Shown here: in pieces, positions 36,186-44,843 of the stretch
How positions within the stretch are numbered: the first letter of the stretch is position 1
How the letters are laid out: the number at the start of each line of letters is the position of its first letter
Source of the DNA: Dietzia aurantiaca
GTDB lineage: Bacteria > Actinomycetota > Actinomycetes > Mycobacteriales > Mycobacteriaceae
Direction: 5' to 3'
DNA length: 64,000 nt
Assembly: GCF_021033825.1 (NCBI RefSeq)
Contig: NZ_JAIFXZ010000003.1
Span: forward strand, 248,001-312,000
Program-made: the position numbers and the translations under genes
The notes under the pieces: model-generated
What the model was told of the DNA's origin: nothing
Databases searched by the model: none
The model's input: the letters and a program-made list of their open reading frames with translations, nothing else

Positions 36186-37781
36186 ATGAAATACGTGAAA
36201 ACAGCGGCGATCTTCTCGGCCGCAACACTTGTCCTCACCGCGTGTGGAAGCGGTGGCGAGACCGCCGACCACGCCGACTCCACCTCCCTCTTGCCCGCCA
36301 TGGGCGAAGAGTGCACAGAGGACAAGGTCGGTGGAACGATCACCATGGGCGAGTACGTCATGCTGCCGACGTTCGCGCCGGGTCAGGGTGAATACGGTGT
36401 TCGCGGCGGCGCCCAGTCCGCGGCCGTCTACGACCGGCTCATGCGCTGGGACAACCAGGCGGAGGAGTTCGTCCCGCAGCTCGCCGAATCGCTCGAGTCC
36501 GGTGAGAACCACACCGAGTGGACACTGACGCTGCGCGAGGGGGTCAACTTCTCCAACGGCGGACCGCTGACCGCCCAGGACGTCGCATACACCGTTGGTA
36601 TCCATCAGGATCCCGCGACGCGGTCGGTCGCGATGACCGACGCCGCGCAGATCGACGACGTCACGGTGGTCGATCCGCAGATCGTCCGGTTCACACTCAC
36701 CGAGCCCTGGGCGGGTTTCCCGGCCCTGCTCGCCGGGGTCGTCGGAGAAGTCCTCCCGCAAGAAGCGTACGAAGCCTCGAGCCCAGAGCAGTGGGCCAAG
36801 GCGCCGGTCGGTGCAGGGGCGTTCGTCGTCGAGGAGGTCATCCCGGACCAGAAGGTCGTCCTTCAACCGAACCCCGACTACTACGGTGGCCCGGTCTGCC
36901 CGACCCTGGAGTTCATCCGGATCCCGGGTTCGCAGGGCACCTTCGAGGCCTTCCAGAACGGCGAACTGCAGGCGGGCTTCCTGCGGGGGCCCAAGTTCGT
37001 CACGGTCGCGCAGGATGCCGGCGCCAAGGGGTTCCTCGAAGTGGTCAGCTCGGGTGCGGTCGTCAACATGAACACCGGCACGGCCGGCTACGACGGCGTG
37101 TTCACCGACGCACGTGCCCGCAAGGCGGTGAGCCATGCTCTGGATCGAGAGCTGATGGACCAGCGGCTCAACGCCGGAGAGGGGGAGCCCGCGTCCTCGA
37201 TCATCTCCGACTCGTCGCGGTTCTACGACGGCGCCGAGGGCCCGGAGTACAACAGCGAACTGGCCGCCGAACTGGTGGCCGAGCTGAAGCAGGAGACTGG
37301 CTGGGACGGCAAGGTCAACCTGCTCATCTCCGATGCGCCGGAGCTCGTCGAGTCCGGCGTCGTGACCAAGGCACTGCTCGACGCGGCGGGCTTCGACGTG
37401 ACAATCAGCAACGCGCCGATCTCGCAGGTGGCGGCCCGCCAGTTCACCGGTGACTACGAACTCGTCCTGGGAGGGCTCGCGGTGTCCGACGCGGACCCGG
37501 CCTCGGCATTCGGATCCGCCATGACCCCGGGAGGTGCGACCAACCTGACCGGTATCGACGACCCGGCACTCACGGCGGCGATCACCGAACTCAAGGCCGC
37601 GGACGGTGTCGACGCCCAGAAGGCCGCGTTGAACAAGCTCCAGGAGGTGCACAACGAGGTTCTCCCGTTCACGGTCTTCGCGAACGGTGTGGAGTACGTG
37701 GTCGTGGACGAGTCGGTGCACGGAGTCAAGTCGACGATGCACTCGATCATCCTGTTCGACGGCACCTACGTCGAGGGCTGA
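36186..37781 (+). CDS. Family 5 (peptide/nickel-type) ABC substrate-binding lipoprotein
   Basis: 531 aa. Lipobox LTAC near residue 18, then SBP_bac_5 hallmarks: AAVYDRLMRWDNQAEEFVPQ, LAESLESGENHTEWTLTLRE, GVNFSNGGPLTAQDVAYTV, FKVAPVGAGAF-like VGAGAFVVEEVIPDQKV. Start at the ATG behind GGAGAG. It captures a peptide-like or other polar solute outside the membrane. Unusually, no permease or ATPase is nearby; instead an amidase follows 4 bases after the stop. Regulated probably by the divergent TetR. Confidence 0.88.
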   Translation: MKYVKTAAIFSAATLVLTACGSGGETADHADSTSLLPAMGEECTEDKVGGTITMGEYVMLPTFAPGQGEYGVRGGAQSAAVYDRLMRWDNQAEEFVPQLAESLESGENHTEWTLTLREGVNFSNGGPLTAQDVAYTVGIHQDPATRSVAMTDAAQIDDVTVVDPQIVRFTLTEPWAGFPALLAGVVGEVLPQEAYEASSPEQWAKAPVGAGAFVVEEVIPDQKVVLQPNPDYYGGPVCPTLEFIRIPGSQGTFEAFQNGELQAGFLRGPKFVTVAQDAGAKGFLEVVSSGAVVNMNTGTAGYDGVFTDARARKAVSHALDRELMDQRLNAGEGEPASSIISDSSRFYDGAEGPEYNSELAAELVAELKQETGWDGKVNLLISDAPELVESGVVTKALLDAAGFDVTISNAPISQVAARQFTGDYELVLGGLAVSDADPASAFGSAMTPGGATNLTGIDDPALTAAITELKAADGVDAQKAALNKLQEVHNEVLPFTVFANGVEYVVVDESVHGVKSTMHSIILFDGTYVEG

Positions 37782-37785
37782 CGCC

Positions 37786-39246
37786 GTGACCGAAACTGAT
37801 GCCACGCCCCGCTCGTCCACGACCGCCTCGCCGCCCCGCGATGCCCTAGCACTGGCCGCCGCCATCCGCTCCGGAGAAGCGGACACCCGGGACGTCGCGG
37901 AGGAGGCGTTCCGGCGCATCGAGGCGGTGAACCCCGCGCTCAACGCGGTGGTGTCGACCCGGCGAGAGGAGGCTCTCTCCGAGATCGCGGATGGTCTTCC
38001 CGACGGGCCGCTGCGGGGCGTGCCGATCCTCATCAAGAACCTCGGAGCCGACGTGCGCAGCCAACCCGCCACTGACGGTTCCCGACTGTTCGCCGACGTG
38101 ATCGCCGAGGTCGACTCGACCGTGGTCCAACGGTATAAAGCCGCCGGCATGGTCGTTCTGGGCACCACCAACGTCTCGGAGTTGGGCAAGATGCCGACGA
38201 CGGAATCCTTGCTCTACGGTCCCTGCCGCAACCCGTGGAACACCGGGTACTCCACCGGCGGCTCCAGTGGCGGAGCAGCAGCTGCTGTCGCCTCGGGCAT
38301 GGTCCCCGTCGCCCACGGAACCGACGGCGGAGGGTCGATCCGGATCCCCGCCTCGGCGTGTGGGCTGGTCGGCCTCAAGCCAAGCCGGGGACGGGTGCCG
38401 ACCTGGCCGAATCCGGCAGGGTTCGCCTCGCCGGTGACCTCCCACCACGCGCTCACCACGACCGTCCGGGATTCCGCCGCCCTGCTGGACGTGGTCGCCG
38501 GACATATACCGGGCGACGCCTACGGCGCGCCGACTCCGGCCAGGCCGTTCCTCGATGAAGTCGGAACCGATCCCGGCAGGCTGCGTATCGGTCTCGTCCG
38601 AGCCGCACCGCACCCGTTCCCCACCGACCCGGTGGCGACGGCGATGGTCGACCGCACGGCGGCTGTGATGGAGGAACTCGGCCACGAGCTCCACGAGGTC
38701 GAGCTGGGAGTCGACCTCGTCCACACGATCACGGTCAGCGGACGCATCATGATGGCGCAGATGTCAGCGACCATCGACAGGCGACTGGCCGAACTCGGTC
38801 GCGAGCTGCGTGACGACGACCTCGAACCGTGGACCCGCACCATTCTCGACAACGGCCGCGGCCTGAGCGCGGCAGATCTCAACGTCGAGCTGCAGTCGGC
38901 GCAGCGGATCGGCTGGCAACTCGGGGAACTGTTCGCGCGCGAGGGCGTCGACGTCATCCTGCTACCGACCATCCCTCTTCGAGTTCCGGAACTGGGCCAT
39001 CTGGACGTGACGGACCCTGCCACACTGTGGACTCGGGCGGCGACCTATTCCACGTGCACGTCACTGTTCAATGTCTCCGGGCAGCCCGCGATCTCGCTGC
39101 CCGCCGGCAAGGACGAGAACGGCCTGCCCGTCGGAGTCCAGTTCGCTGCCGACTACGCACGTGAAGACCTACTCCTCCGTCTGGCGGGGCAGCTCGAGAC
39201 GGCCGCGCCGTGGCCGTCCGTTGCGCCGGGCCACGTGGGTTGGTGA
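37786..39246 (+). CDS. Amidase-signature family hydrolase
   Basis: 486 aa. The Ser-cisSer-Lys triad is visible: Lys in VPILIKNLGADV, cis-Ser in TGGSSGGAAAAVASG, nucleophile Ser in GTDGGGSIRIPASACG. Hydrolyses an amide; the exact substrate is unknown. No signal peptide, so cytoplasmic. GTG start 4 bases after the binding-protein stop, so the pair is one operon: a binding protein for uptake of an amide and the enzyme to cleave it. Not GatA: no gatB/gatC nearby. Ends at a strong terminator. Confidence 0.88.
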   Translation: MTETDATPRSSTTASPPRDALALAAAIRSGEADTRDVAEEAFRRIEAVNPALNAVVSTRREEALSEIADGLPDGPLRGVPILIKNLGADVRSQPATDGSRLFADVIAEVDSTVVQRYKAAGMVVLGTTNVSELGKMPTTESLLYGPCRNPWNTGYSTGGSSGGAAAAVASGMVPVAHGTDGGGSIRIPASACGLVGLKPSRGRVPTWPNPAGFASPVTSHHALTTTVRDSAALLDVVAGHIPGDAYGAPTPARPFLDEVGTDPGRLRIGLVRAAPHPFPTDPVATAMVDRTAAVMEELGHELHEVELGVDLVHTITVSGRIMMAQMSATIDRRLAELGRELRDDDLEPWTRTILDNGRGLSAADLNVELQSAQRIGWQLGELFAREGVDVILLPTIPLRVPELGHLDVTDPATLWTRAATYSTCTSLFNVSGQPAISLPAGKDENGLPVGVQFAADYAREDLLLRLAGQLETAAPWPSVAPGHVGW

Positions 39247-39264
39247 ACCACCGCCACGCTGTTG

Positions 39265-39299
39265 GACTGCCGGCGGCCACACCGTGGTCGCCGGCAGTC
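39265..39299 (+). terminator. Terminator after the amidase gene
   Basis: A 16-base-pair stem with one G-U-type mismatch (39265-39280 with 39284-39299) and a 3-base loop ACC, 19 bases after the amidase stop. No T-run follows. Confidence 0.75.
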
Positions 39300-39375
39300 T
39301 GCAGGTGACGCGCTCGCGCCGGCCCCTCCGCCGCAGCGCCCCTCCCAGCAGGGGCGGCGACCCTACAGTGAAGGC

Positions 39376-41349
39376 GTGCAGACCTTGTTCATCGTCATCT
39401 CCGTCGTCATCAACACGGTCCTGGTCGCCTGGACGGTCCGGCGGCTGATGGGCGGGCCCGTGGGGTGGCCGCGGATCTTCGTGTTCTCGTTCATCGTCGC
39501 CCTCGTCGCCAACCCCCTTCTGCTCACCACACTCGAACACACGGGTATCGACGACCCGTCCGCCCCGGAACACATCTGGAGCACGGTCGCCATCTCGGTG
39601 CTCTTCGTCGCCTGGGTCATCGCGTTCGAGATCAGCATCCTGGTCGTGACCGAGATCCTCGTGCCCACGGGGAGCCTGCCGGGTCCGATCGAGTTCGTGC
39701 GCGGGATGCCCGGCTGGTTCCGGCGCGCCCGCCGGTTCCGGCAGATCTTCGCCATCGCCGCCCGCCAGGGACTCATCGGCTACCTCGGTCGGTCCCGTTC
39801 AGCCGTGGACCGCCTGAACCGACCCGGCACCGCTGTCGCGCTGCGTACGGCGCTCACCGAGGGCGGGGTGACGTTCGTCAAGCTGGGTCAGATGCTCTCG
39901 ACCCGCCCCGATCTCCTGCCGCCTGCGTACATGAGCGAGTTGGCGCAGCTGCACAGCCAGGTCCCGCCGGATCCGTGGGAGACCGTCCGACAATCCCTCA
40001 TCGCCGAGCTGGGGGGTCCGCCCGAGGAGGTGTTCTCGGAGTTCGAGCCCGAACCGCTGGCCGCGGCCTCCCTCGGACAGGTACACAAGGCCACGCTGAC
40101 GACCGGTGAGGACGTGGTGGTCAAGATCCAGCGCCCGTCGGCCGACGCGACCGTGCGCGCCGATCTCGACATCATCACGCGGCTGGCCCGGCTGTTGGAG
40201 AAGCGGGCCGCGTGGGCTCGCCAACTCGGCGCGGTCGACCTGGCGGAAGGATTCGGGGCCTCCCTGTCCGAGGAGCTGGACTACCGGACGGAGCTGCGTA
40301 ACCTCGCGGCCCTGGAGGGAACCGATGGTGTGGTCATCCCCGGTGCGCACCGGCGGTTCTCCACCAGGCGCATCCTCACGATGGACCGCATCGACGGCAT
40401 CCCCCTGTCCCGCGCCGCGGACCAGATCGACGCGCTGTCCGCCACGGAGCGCGAGGACCTCACCCGCACGATCCTCGAGGTGGTCCTGCGGCAGATCCTG
40501 GTCGACGGCGTCTTCCACGCCGACCTGCACGGTGGGAACATCCTGCTCACCCCGGACGGGTCGTTCGCCCTTCTCGACTTCGGCTCGGTCGGCCGCCTGG
40601 ACCGCCAGGCCCGTCTGGGACTGAGATCGCTGCTCATCGCCATCGACCGCCAAGACGGCGCCGCCGCGACCACCGCCCTCTGCCACATCCTCATCCCGCC
40701 CGCGGACCTGGACCTCGTGACCACGCAGTGGCTCATCGGCGACCTCATCATGCGCATCGAGGGCATGCCGGCCGACGTGCTGTTCAATGACCTGCTGCGG
40801 GCGGTCGTCTCGGCCGGGTTCAAGGTCCCGTCATCCATCGCCGCGGCCTTCCGCTGCCTGGGCGCACTCGAGGGCACCCTCTCGCTTCTGGCCCCGGATA
40901 TGGATGTCATCGCCACCACCCGGTCGATCGCCTCGTCGGTGTTCCGGGAGAGCCTCTCGCCCGGCCACTCGGTGCGCACTGGCATCGAACAGGCCGCGCT
41001 GGTGGCGCCGATCGCCGAGCGAGCGCCCGCCCAACTGTCGTCGATCCTGGGACGCCTCGACCGCGACAACCTGGGGCTGAGCTTCTCGCCGCTCGCCGAC
41101 CCGGCGAGCAGGGCGGTGGCCAACCACTTCGCGCAGGTCATCTCCCTGTCCGTGCTCACTGTCGTGGCGGCGTTCAGCGGTATCGCCCTGGTGCTGTCCG
41201 AGGAGGGGCCGCGGTGGTCGGACGACCTGCTGATGACCACCTACATCGGGATGTCCCTCCTGCTCATCGCCTACGTGATCGGCAGCCGCCTGGTGATCAT
41301 GACACTGCAGCGCGGGTTCCAGGAGCACACGCGAACTCCCGCCGGGTAG
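39376..41349 (+). CDS. ABC1/UbiB-family atypical kinase, membrane-anchored
   Basis: 657 aa. Two or three N-terminal membrane helices (residues about 2-90), the ABC1 domain (about 165-480) and two C-terminal helices (about 590-650). Kinase hallmarks: the KxGQ motif in VTFVKLGQMLSTRPDLLP, AAASLGQVHKATL, VVVKIQRP, and DLHGGNILLTPDG with LLDFGSVGRL. UbiB-type proteins are ATPases needed for quinone or isoprenoid lipid handling; the exact role in actinobacteria is unclear. The GTG at 39376 has TACAGT 7 bases upstream, a leaderless-type promoter; a longer frame from 39262 would run over the amidase terminator. Confidence 0.87.
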   Translation: MQTLFIVISVVINTVLVAWTVRRLMGGPVGWPRIFVFSFIVALVANPLLLTTLEHTGIDDPSAPEHIWSTVAISVLFVAWVIAFEISILVVTEILVPTGSLPGPIEFVRGMPGWFRRARRFRQIFAIAARQGLIGYLGRSRSAVDRLNRPGTAVALRTALTEGGVTFVKLGQMLSTRPDLLPPAYMSELAQLHSQVPPDPWETVRQSLIAELGGPPEEVFSEFEPEPLAAASLGQVHKATLTTGEDVVVKIQRPSADATVRADLDIITRLARLLEKRAAWARQLGAVDLAEGFGASLSEELDYRTELRNLAALEGTDGVVIPGAHRRFSTRRILTMDRIDGIPLSRAADQIDALSATEREDLTRTILEVVLRQILVDGVFHADLHGGNILLTPDGSFALLDFGSVGRLDRQARLGLRSLLIAIDRQDGAAATTALCHILIPPADLDLVTTQWLIGDLIMRIEGMPADVLFNDLLRAVVSAGFKVPSSIAAAFRCLGALEGTLSLLAPDMDVIATTRSIASSVFRESLSPGHSVRTGIEQAALVAPIAERAPAQLSSILGRLDRDNLGLSFSPLADPASRAVANHFAQVISLSVLTVVAAFSGIALVLSEEGPRWSDDLLMTTYIGMSLLLIAYVIGSRLVIMTLQRGFQEHTRTPAG

Positions 41350-41413
41350 CGCTGTAGGCGCCCGAGACGATTACCATCCGAACAAACGACCACTATTTGC
41401 CGGGAGCGTGGAA

Positions 41414-42070
41414 ATGGCTGGCCCCACCCGTGATGCCGCACGCAGCGAGAGTCGACAACGGCGCGGCAAGGAGCCGGTACTGGCCTCGGCGATCCGCAAC
41501 TTCACCGAGCGGGGCTTCCACGGAACGTCGATGCGGGACATCGCCGGAGATGCGGGGGTCACGGTCGCCTCGATCTATCACCACTTCGCTTCCAAGCAGG
41601 ACATGCTGCAGGCGATCATGGTGCAGACATTGAGCGACGTGCTCTCGTCGACCAGAACGGCACTGATGGGTGCCGGCACGGACCCGGCCGCACAACTGGG
41701 CGCGCTGGTCCACGCCTGGATCCTCTTCCATACCGATCGCCAGGCTGAAGCACTGATCGGCGCATCCGAACTGCGCAGTCTCGACGGACCGGGACGCAAG
41801 CTGATCGTGACACTGCGCGATGAGCAGGAACGGATGTTCCAGGACGTGGTCGACCGGGGGATCAGCGAGGGAGCGTTCACCACCAACCACCCGCGCGAGG
41901 CCGCGCGCGCGGTGATCAACATGGGTTACGCGGTGGCTTCCTGGTACCGGAGCTCGGGCGATGTCTCGCCGGGCGAGATGGCGGACAGGTACGTGGAATT
42001 GGCGCTCGGCACCGTGGGATTCACAGGCGCCTCGGCCCCGGCCGTACCGGGCGGGGCCGCAGAGAGCTAG
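41414..42070 (+). CDS. TetR-family regulator of an acyl-CoA dehydrogenase cluster
   Basis: 218 aa. Helix-turn-helix at residues about 15-60: VLASAIRNFTERGFHGTSMR, DIAGDAGVTVASIYHHFASK. Ligand domain with the TetR_C shape of fatty-acid-type regulators. ATG at 41414 behind GGGAG (GTG at 41408 possible). Followed after 73 bases by the phosphotransferase gene. A palindrome AAACGATCGTTT lies in that gap and an AAACGA half-site (41384-41389) lies before this gene. Probably represses both in the absence of an acyl-CoA. Confidence 0.88.
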   Translation: MAGPTRDAARSESRQRRGKEPVLASAIRNFTERGFHGTSMRDIAGDAGVTVASIYHHFASKQDMLQAIMVQTLSDVLSSTRTALMGAGTDPAAQLGALVHAWILFHTDRQAEALIGASELRSLDGPGRKLIVTLRDEQERMFQDVVDRGISEGAFTTNHPREAARAVINMGYAVASWYRSSGDVSPGEMADRYVELALGTVGFTGASAPAVPGGAAES

Positions 42071-42116
42071 AGCCGACTTCCCTCCGGGATCCCTTCGTCG
42101 ACGCTATGGTGTATCC

Positions 42117-42128
42117 AAACGATCGTTT
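42117..42128. promoter_or_regulatory. Palindromic candidate operator AAACGATCGTTT
   Basis: A perfect 12-base palindrome 15 bases before the phosphotransferase ATG and next to its GAGGGG ribosome site. The upstream TetR gene has a matching half-site before its own start, which suggests one regulator for both. Confidence 0.5.
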
Positions 42129-42143
42129 AGATGAGGGGCTGCG

Positions 42144-43187
42144 ATGGCAGAGAGTGATTCCTCCGCGGGCACGGTGAACATCCCCGCGCTACGAACATGG
42201 ATGCACGAGGCTCGGCCCGACGGCCTGGCCGGGCCCCTGACGGCCCGCCTGATCGCCGGAGGCCGCAGCAATCCGACCTACGAAGTGTCCGACGGCACCC
42301 ATCACTGGATCCTGCGACGTCCGCCGTACGGCGAAGTCCTCCAGTCCGCTCATGACATGTCGCGTGAAGCGAGAGTGATGGGCGCCCTGGCCGGCTCCGC
42401 CGTGCCCGTCCCCCACGTGGTGGGCCTGTGCCGGGACCCGGCGGTGCTCGGCGCCGAGTTCTACGTGATGGACAAGCTGGTCGGGCGCACCCTGCGTACC
42501 GCAGAGGACACCCGGTCCCTGACCCCGGACCAGCGAGGCCGGCTCACCGACACGATGATCAGGACCCTGGTCGCTCTCCACGAGATCGATCCGGCCGACG
42601 TCGGACTGGAGGACTGGGGACGACCTCAGGGCTACCTCGAACGGCAGCTCAACCGATGGGAGCGCCAGTGGCACGCCATCAAGACCTCCGAGCGGCCCCG
42701 GGTCGACGAGGTGATCGGCATGCTGCGTCGGTCCATGCCGGAGACGACGCTCCCGGGGATCGTTCACGGCGACTACAAGATCGATAATCTCCTGGTCGCC
42801 CACGAGGACCCCACGCAGATCCTCGGGGTGCTCGACTGGGAGATGTCCACCCTGGGAGACACCCTCGCCGACCTGGGCATGCTCATCAGCTTCTGGGACG
42901 AGGTCGGCACGTTCCACAACCCGATCACCGCCGGGGCGACCGCCCTCGAGGGCTTCCCCACCGCGAATGAGGTGGTGAGGAAGTACGCCGACCTCCGCAA
43001 CATCTCGATCGACAGTCTCGACTGGTACATCATCTTCGCCGATCTCAAGCTCGCGGTGATCCTCGAGCAGATCCACGCCCGGCATCTCGCAGGGACGACA
43101 GTGGGCGACTGGTACGACGACATCGGCGGCATGGTCGCGCCGATCCTGGACCGCGCCCACGACCGCGCATTCCGGTCGGGACTCTAG
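42144..43187 (+). CDS. Aminoglycoside phosphotransferase-like kinase (ACAD10/11-type partner)
   Basis: 347 aa, APH fold. Seen: HWILRRPPYGEVLQSAHDMS (nucleotide Lys region), the catalytic loop IVHGDYKIDNLLV, and the metal-binding VLDWEMSTLGDTLADLG. In this family an acyl-CoA dehydrogenase often follows or is fused; the kinase is thought to phosphorylate 4-hydroxyacyl groups that the dehydrogenase then processes. The dehydrogenase at 43224 fits that pairing. Antibiotic resistance is not implied. Confidence 0.87.
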   Translation: MAESDSSAGTVNIPALRTWMHEARPDGLAGPLTARLIAGGRSNPTYEVSDGTHHWILRRPPYGEVLQSAHDMSREARVMGALAGSAVPVPHVVGLCRDPAVLGAEFYVMDKLVGRTLRTAEDTRSLTPDQRGRLTDTMIRTLVALHEIDPADVGLEDWGRPQGYLERQLNRWERQWHAIKTSERPRVDEVIGMLRRSMPETTLPGIVHGDYKIDNLLVAHEDPTQILGVLDWEMSTLGDTLADLGMLISFWDEVGTFHNPITAGATALEGFPTANEVVRKYADLRNISIDSLDWYIIFADLKLAVILEQIHARHLAGTTVGDWYDDIGGMVAPILDRAHDRAFRSGL

Positions 43188-43223
43188 ATCCACCCACCCC
43201 TCACCCACAGAACGGACACTGAC

Positions 43224-44453
43224 ATGCAGGACATCTCCGGGCTCCAACTGACCCCGTCACCGAAAGCGCAGGAGCTGCGCGCCACGCTCGTGGACTTCAT
43301 GAACACCGAAGTCTTCCCCGCGGAGGCCGCCTACCACGCCTATCGCGCCGAACACGGTCAGGACGATCACACGCTCCCGCCCGTCGTGGAGGAACTCAAG
43401 ACCAAGGCCCGAGCCCGGGGGCTGTGGAACCTCTTCCTCCCGTCCGAGTCGGGCATCTCCCAGCTCGACTACGCGAGCCTCGCCGAGGTGACCGGGTGGT
43501 CCCTCGAGCTCGCGCCCGAGGCACTCAACTGTCAGGCCCCGGACACCGGGAACATGGAGCTGCTTCACCTGTTCGCGACCGATGAGCAGCGGGAGCAGTG
43601 GCTCGAGCCCCTCCTGCGGGGCGAGATCCGGTCCGCGTTCGCGATGACCGAGAAGAACGTCGCGTCCTCGGACGCCACCAACATCGAGACCTCCATCGTG
43701 CGTGACGGCGACGAGTACGTGATCAACGGCCGCAAGTGGTGGACATCCGGCGCCGCGGACCCACGCTGTGCGTTCTTCATCGTCATGGGCAAGACCGACC
43801 CGACCGCGGCGCGGCACCTGCAGCAGTCGATGATCATCGTCCCCCGGGACACCCCCGGCGTGACCCTGGTGCGGGACGTCCCGGTGTTCGGGCGGCATGA
43901 CCAGCACGGACACTGCGAGATGTTGTTCGAGGACGTGCGCGTCCCGGTCACCAACATCCTCGACGAGGAGGGGTCGGGATTCGCGCTGGCCCAGGCCCGC
44001 CTCGGGCCCGGCCGGATCCACCACTGCATGCGCGCCCTCGGTGCCGCCGAGCGCGCCCACCAATTGATGACGACCCGGGTCCAGGAACGCATCGCGTTCG
44101 GCAAGCCTCTCGCGGAGCAGGGAATGATCCAGGCCGGCATCGCCGAATCCCGCCTCGAGATCGAGCAGGCCCGCCTGCTGTGCCAGCACGCCTCCGCGAT
44201 CATCGACGCCCAGGGCAACAAGGCCGCCGCCCCGTATGTATCGATGGCCAAGATCACCACGCCGCGAATCGCCCTGAACGTGATCGACCGAGCGATCCAG
44301 GTGCACGGGGGCATGGGCGTCAGTGACGACGTCCCACTCGCCGCGATGTACGGCTGGCACCGCGCCATGCGCATCTTCGACGGGCCGGACGAGGTGCATC
44401 TGCGCACCATCGCCAAGTCCGAACTCGCCGCGGCCACCGAGCTCAGGCCCTGA
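43224..44453 (+). CDS. Acyl-CoA dehydrogenase, ACAD10/11-like (FadE36-like)
   Basis: 409 aa, flavoprotein with the three ACAD regions. Seen: ALNCQAPDTGNMELLHLFAT, FAMTEKNVASSDATNIETSI, the C-terminal QVHGGMGVSDDVPLA and FDGPDEVHLRTIAK. Length and QAPDTGNME fit the ACAD10/11 branch that works with a phosphotransferase. It acts in fatty-acid or 4-hydroxyacid breakdown. Follows the kinase gene after 36 bases, in the same direction. Ends at a hairpin. Confidence 0.9.
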   Translation: MQDISGLQLTPSPKAQELRATLVDFMNTEVFPAEAAYHAYRAEHGQDDHTLPPVVEELKTKARARGLWNLFLPSESGISQLDYASLAEVTGWSLELAPEALNCQAPDTGNMELLHLFATDEQREQWLEPLLRGEIRSAFAMTEKNVASSDATNIETSIVRDGDEYVINGRKWWTSGAADPRCAFFIVMGKTDPTAARHLQQSMIIVPRDTPGVTLVRDVPVFGRHDQHGHCEMLFEDVRVPVTNILDEEGSGFALAQARLGPGRIHHCMRALGAAERAHQLMTTRVQERIAFGKPLAEQGMIQAGIAESRLEIEQARLLCQHASAIIDAQGNKAAAPYVSMAKITTPRIALNVIDRAIQVHGGMGVSDDVPLAAMYGWHRAMRIFDGPDEVHLRTIAKSELAAATELRP

Positions 44454-44459
44454 CCGGAC

Positions 44460-44485
44460 GGGTCGCGGCACCCTGACCGCGACCC
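44460..44485 (+). terminator. Terminator after the acyl-CoA dehydrogenase gene
   Basis: GGGTCGCGG (44460-44468) pairs with CCGCGACCC (44477-44485), loop of 8 bases, starting 7 bases after the stop codon. Confidence 0.7.
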
Positions 44486-44671
44486 GCCCGTCTGCGCACC
44501 GGCGATCTCGTCGAACGCTGACCACACCCGATCGCGGAACTCCTGCGGATCGAACCGGTGGTTTCCCCAGAACCCTGTGGTCAGCGCGGTCGCGGCTGCG
44601 GCATAGACGTCATGGCCGAGCTGTTCCAGCGGGATGTACTCGGAGGCGCTCAGGTCGAACTCGGCGAGCCG
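44486..44671 (-). pseudogene. C-terminal remnant, probably of a TetR-type regulator
   Basis: On the minus strand about 60 codons read as protein-like sequence: LAEFDLSASEYIPLEQLGHD, VYAAAATALTTGFWGNHRFD, FRDRVWSAFDEIAGAQTG. There is no start; an in-frame TAG (forward CTA, 44672-44674) lies just upstream, and about 170 bases separate it from the divergent ABC exporter start. The helical C-terminal character and the place beside an exporter fit a TetR repressor that lost its DNA-binding half. The 390-base gap 44454-44843 holds the terminator, this remnant and the palindrome at 44679. The family call is tentative. Confidence 0.4.
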
Positions 44672-44678
44672 CTAGAAC

Positions 44679-44691
44679 GTCGAATTTCGAC
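44679..44691. promoter_or_regulatory. 13-base palindrome GTCGAATTTCGAC
   Basis: GTCGAA and TTCGAC around a central T, between the TetR remnant and the ABC exporter genes. It may be a leftover operator; no direct evidence. Confidence 0.35.
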
Positions 44692-44843
44692 AATCGATGA
44701 AATCTGACAGGCAGCACACCTAGTCTCCGACTCACCCTGCGGGCGATGATGCCGGCCACTGCGGCGCCCACCATCGTCCGGCACGTACCGGCGACCTCAC
44801 CGAGCACGTCGCCCGTTCCACCGCCGCAACACGAGGGGCCGAC

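Noticed and set aside
36153-38189. 678-codon open frame opposite the binding-protein and amidase genes
   Set aside because: It spans two well-supported genes on the other strand and has no domain signature; a composition effect.
37786-39246. GatA subunit of amidotransferase
   Set aside because: The triad is shared by the whole amidase family; gatB and gatC are absent and the partner is a binding lipoprotein.
42144-43187. Aminoglycoside resistance gene
   Set aside because: The APH fold is shared; coupling with an ACAD10/11-like dehydrogenase and a TetR points to acyl metabolism.
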